DNA from: Acidimicrobiales bacterium
GTDB taxonomy: Bacteria; Actinomycetota; Acidimicrobiia; Acidimicrobiales; RAAP-2
Length of the DNA: 6,191 nt
Direction: 5' to 3'
Assembly (NCBI GenBank): GCA_017883105.1
Contig: JADGOF010000143.1
Coordinates: 1 to 6,191, forward strand
Part shown: positions 4,850-6,191 of the stretch, in pieces
Layout of the letters: each line of letters opens with the position of its first letter
How positions within the stretch are numbered: the first letter of the stretch is position 1
Made by a program: the position numbers and the translations under genes
Notes under the pieces: generated by a model
What the model was told of the DNA's origin: nothing
Database searches by the model: none
The model's input: the letters and a program-made list of their open reading frames with translations, nothing else

Positions 4850-6191
4850 GTGGCCACTCCGGCGGAGCTCGCCTTCGAGCGCACCAATCTCGACGAGGTG
4901 CAATTGGCCCACCTCCAGCGACTGCTCGGTACCTGGGGCATCCTGGCCGACCTGTCGTTTTCGGACCTGGTGCTCATGGCACCGGTGGCCGCCGAGGAGC
5001 AGCACGACGAGACAGAGCTGGTGGTGCTGGGGCAGATGCGTCCCTCGAACAGCGCGACCGTGGTGCAGCACGACCTCGTGGGCCAGACCGCCGGGGTGAA
5101 CGACTATCCCCTGGCTGTCGAGACCTTTCATTCGGGAGAGGTGACCCGGGGCGAGGTGGTGCTCGATTCGGGCGAGGGCCCGGTGCGCCTCCACTGCATC
5201 CCTGTCCGGTGCGAGGGCACCACCGTTGCCGTGCTGGCCCGTCTGTCCGCCGGCGTCGGCCGCCGCCCCGGTCATCTCGAGCGGACCTACCGCGACGTGT
5301 TCAACCGGGTGGCCGTCATGCTTTCCGAGTCCACCTTCCCGTTCCCCAGCGAAGAGGTGGCCACCGAGGAAGCACCGCGGGTGGGCGACGGTGTGGTCCT
5401 GGTCGATGAGGAGGGACGGGTGCGGTACGCCTCCCCCAATGCCACCAACGCCCTGCACCGGATGGGGATGTACTCGCAGATCGAAGGCCGTCGGCTCACC
5501 GATCTGGGCATCGAGGAGTCCGCCATCGAATGGGCGCTGGCTTCTGCCCTGCCGGTAGTCGAGGAGGTGGAACGCAGGCCGGACGTGACGGTGCTGCTCC
5601 ACTGCATCCCCCTCATCGAGCAGGACCTGGTGACCGGCTGCCTGGTGCTGATGCGTGACATGACCGACGTCCGCCGACTCGACCGCCTGCTGCTGTCGAA
5701 GGATGCGGCCATCCGGGAAGTGCACCACCGGGTGAAGAACAACTTGCAGACCATCTCCGCCCTGCTTCGACTGCAGGCCCGACGACTTCCCCCCGGCGGC
5801 GGCCGGGTGGCCCTGTTCGAGGCCGAACGGCGGGTGCGATCCATCGCCATCGTCCACGAGATCCTGTCGCGTGAGCCGAGCGATCAGGTCCCCTTCGACG
5901 AGATCGTCGCGTCGTTGATCCGGATGGCCAAGGATTCGGTGGTGTCATCCCGGGAGCTGGTCTTCGAGGTGACCGGGGCGCTCGGCGAGGTGCCGGCCGA
6001 TGTCGCCACCCCCCTGGCTGTAGTGCTGGCCGAACTGGTGCAGAACGCCATCGAGCACGCCTTCCCCGAGGCCGAGGACGGAGACTCCGGACCCGGAGAC
6101 CACGCCGGGGACGGTGCTCCCGAGGAGCCGCCGCCGGGGCATATCCGGGTCCATCTACTCAACGACGGGACCACCCTCCGGCTCGAGGTGA
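4850..6191 (+). CDS. pdtaS: PdtaS-type cytosolic sensor histidine kinase (partial, C-terminus outside window)
   Basis: The first 447 residues of a histidine kinase; the ATP-binding domain runs off the right edge. Domain order matches mycobacterial PdtaS (Rv3220c): a GAF-like N-terminal sensor domain (about 10-160, with GTWGILADLSFSDL), a PAS domain (about 178-275, with RYASPNATNALHRMG), HisKA_2 dimerisation helices (about 283-355), then HATPase_c. The phosphoacceptor lies in REVHHRVKNNLQ, most likely H293, the second His. The N box is ELVQNAIEHAF with N399; the G boxes lie beyond the window. It has no membrane segment or signal peptide, so it senses in the cytosol. PdtaS phosphorylates PdtaR, an RNA-binding ANTAR response regulator; no regulator gene is visible here. 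The sensor domain has no cysteines at the positions of Mtb C53 and C57 (V59 and M63 here). A Gly/Pro/acid-rich insertion follows the N box. GTG 4850 starts two bases after the preceding stop. Confidence 0.9.
   Translation, partial: MATPAELAFERTNLDEVQLAHLQRLLGTWGILADLSFSDLVLMAPVAAEEQHDETELVVLGQMRPSNSATVVQHDLVGQTAGVNDYPLAVETFHSGEVTRGEVVLDSGEGPVRLHCIPVRCEGTTVAVLARLSAGVGRRPGHLERTYRDVFNRVAVMLSESTFPFPSEEVATEEAPRVGDGVVLVDEEGRVRYASPNATNALHRMGMYSQIEGRRLTDLGIEESAIEWALASALPVVEEVERRPDVTVLLHCIPLIEQDLVTGCLVLMRDMTDVRRLDRLLLSKDAAIREVHHRVKNNLQTISALLRLQARRLPPGGGRVALFEAERRVRSIAIVHEILSREPSDQVPFDEIVASLIRMAKDSVVSSRELVFEVTGALGEVPADVATPLAVVLAELVQNAIEHAFPEAEDGDSGPGDHAGDGAPEEPPPGHIRVHLLNDGTTLRLEV

Noticed and set aside
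4556..5857. 433-residue minus-strand open frame
   Set aside because: It lies opposite the PHP and kinase genes, both with intact family motifs; its His/Gly-rich composition is typical of antisense frames in GC-rich DNA.
1..6191. tRNA/rRNA genes, CRISPR arrays, insertion sequences, riboswitches
   Set aside because: I saw no cloverleaf, spaced direct repeats, transposase motifs, terminal inverted repeats or recognisable aptamer in the window; gaps between genes are all under 100 bases.

Overview
The window is a compact, GC-rich chromosomal stretch from what is very probably an actinobacterium. The support is the gene content: a DUF3107 small protein, a tandem ArsA/Get3-type ATPase pair like Mycobacterium Rv3679/Rv3680, and a PdtaS-type cytosolic sensor kinase. 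The protein style is compatible with Acidimicrobiia or a related deep actinobacterial lineage, but that finer placement is inference. No mobile element, CRISPR array, tRNA or rRNA is visible. This reads as vertically inherited core genome.

Layout: a dGTPase-like HD hydrolase occupies the minus strand at the left edge and runs out of the window (1-600). It is divergent from everything else. On the plus strand, a short intergenic region (601-693) leads to a 78-residue DUF3107 protein (694-930). After 57 bases come two ArsA-family ATPases joined by a one-base TGATG overlap (988-1935 and 1935-3191). A 56-base gap holds a weak hairpin and a promoter-like element for an O-methyltransferase (3248-3892) that looks leaderless. 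A 70-base gap with a C6G6 palindrome precedes a PHP-domain phosphoesterase of the histidinol-phosphatase type (3963-4847). Two bases after its stop begins a PdtaS-like histidine kinase (4850 to the right edge, incomplete).

How the genes work together: three transcriptional blocks are likely. These are the leftward dGTPase; DUF3107 plus the ATPase pair; and the methyltransferase, perhaps continuing into the PHP phosphatase and kinase. The ATPases probably form one heteromeric P-loop machine related to Get3, and only one subunit keeps the signature lysine. The kinase belongs to the PdtaS/PdtaR system, but its response regulator is not in the window. It keeps the HHRVKNN phosphoacceptor motif and lacks the cysteine pair of the mycobacterial sensor domain. 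I see no clearly new multi-gene system. The most useful leads are the asymmetric ATPase pair, the leaderless methyltransferase start, and the altered sensor and catalytic regions of the kinase.
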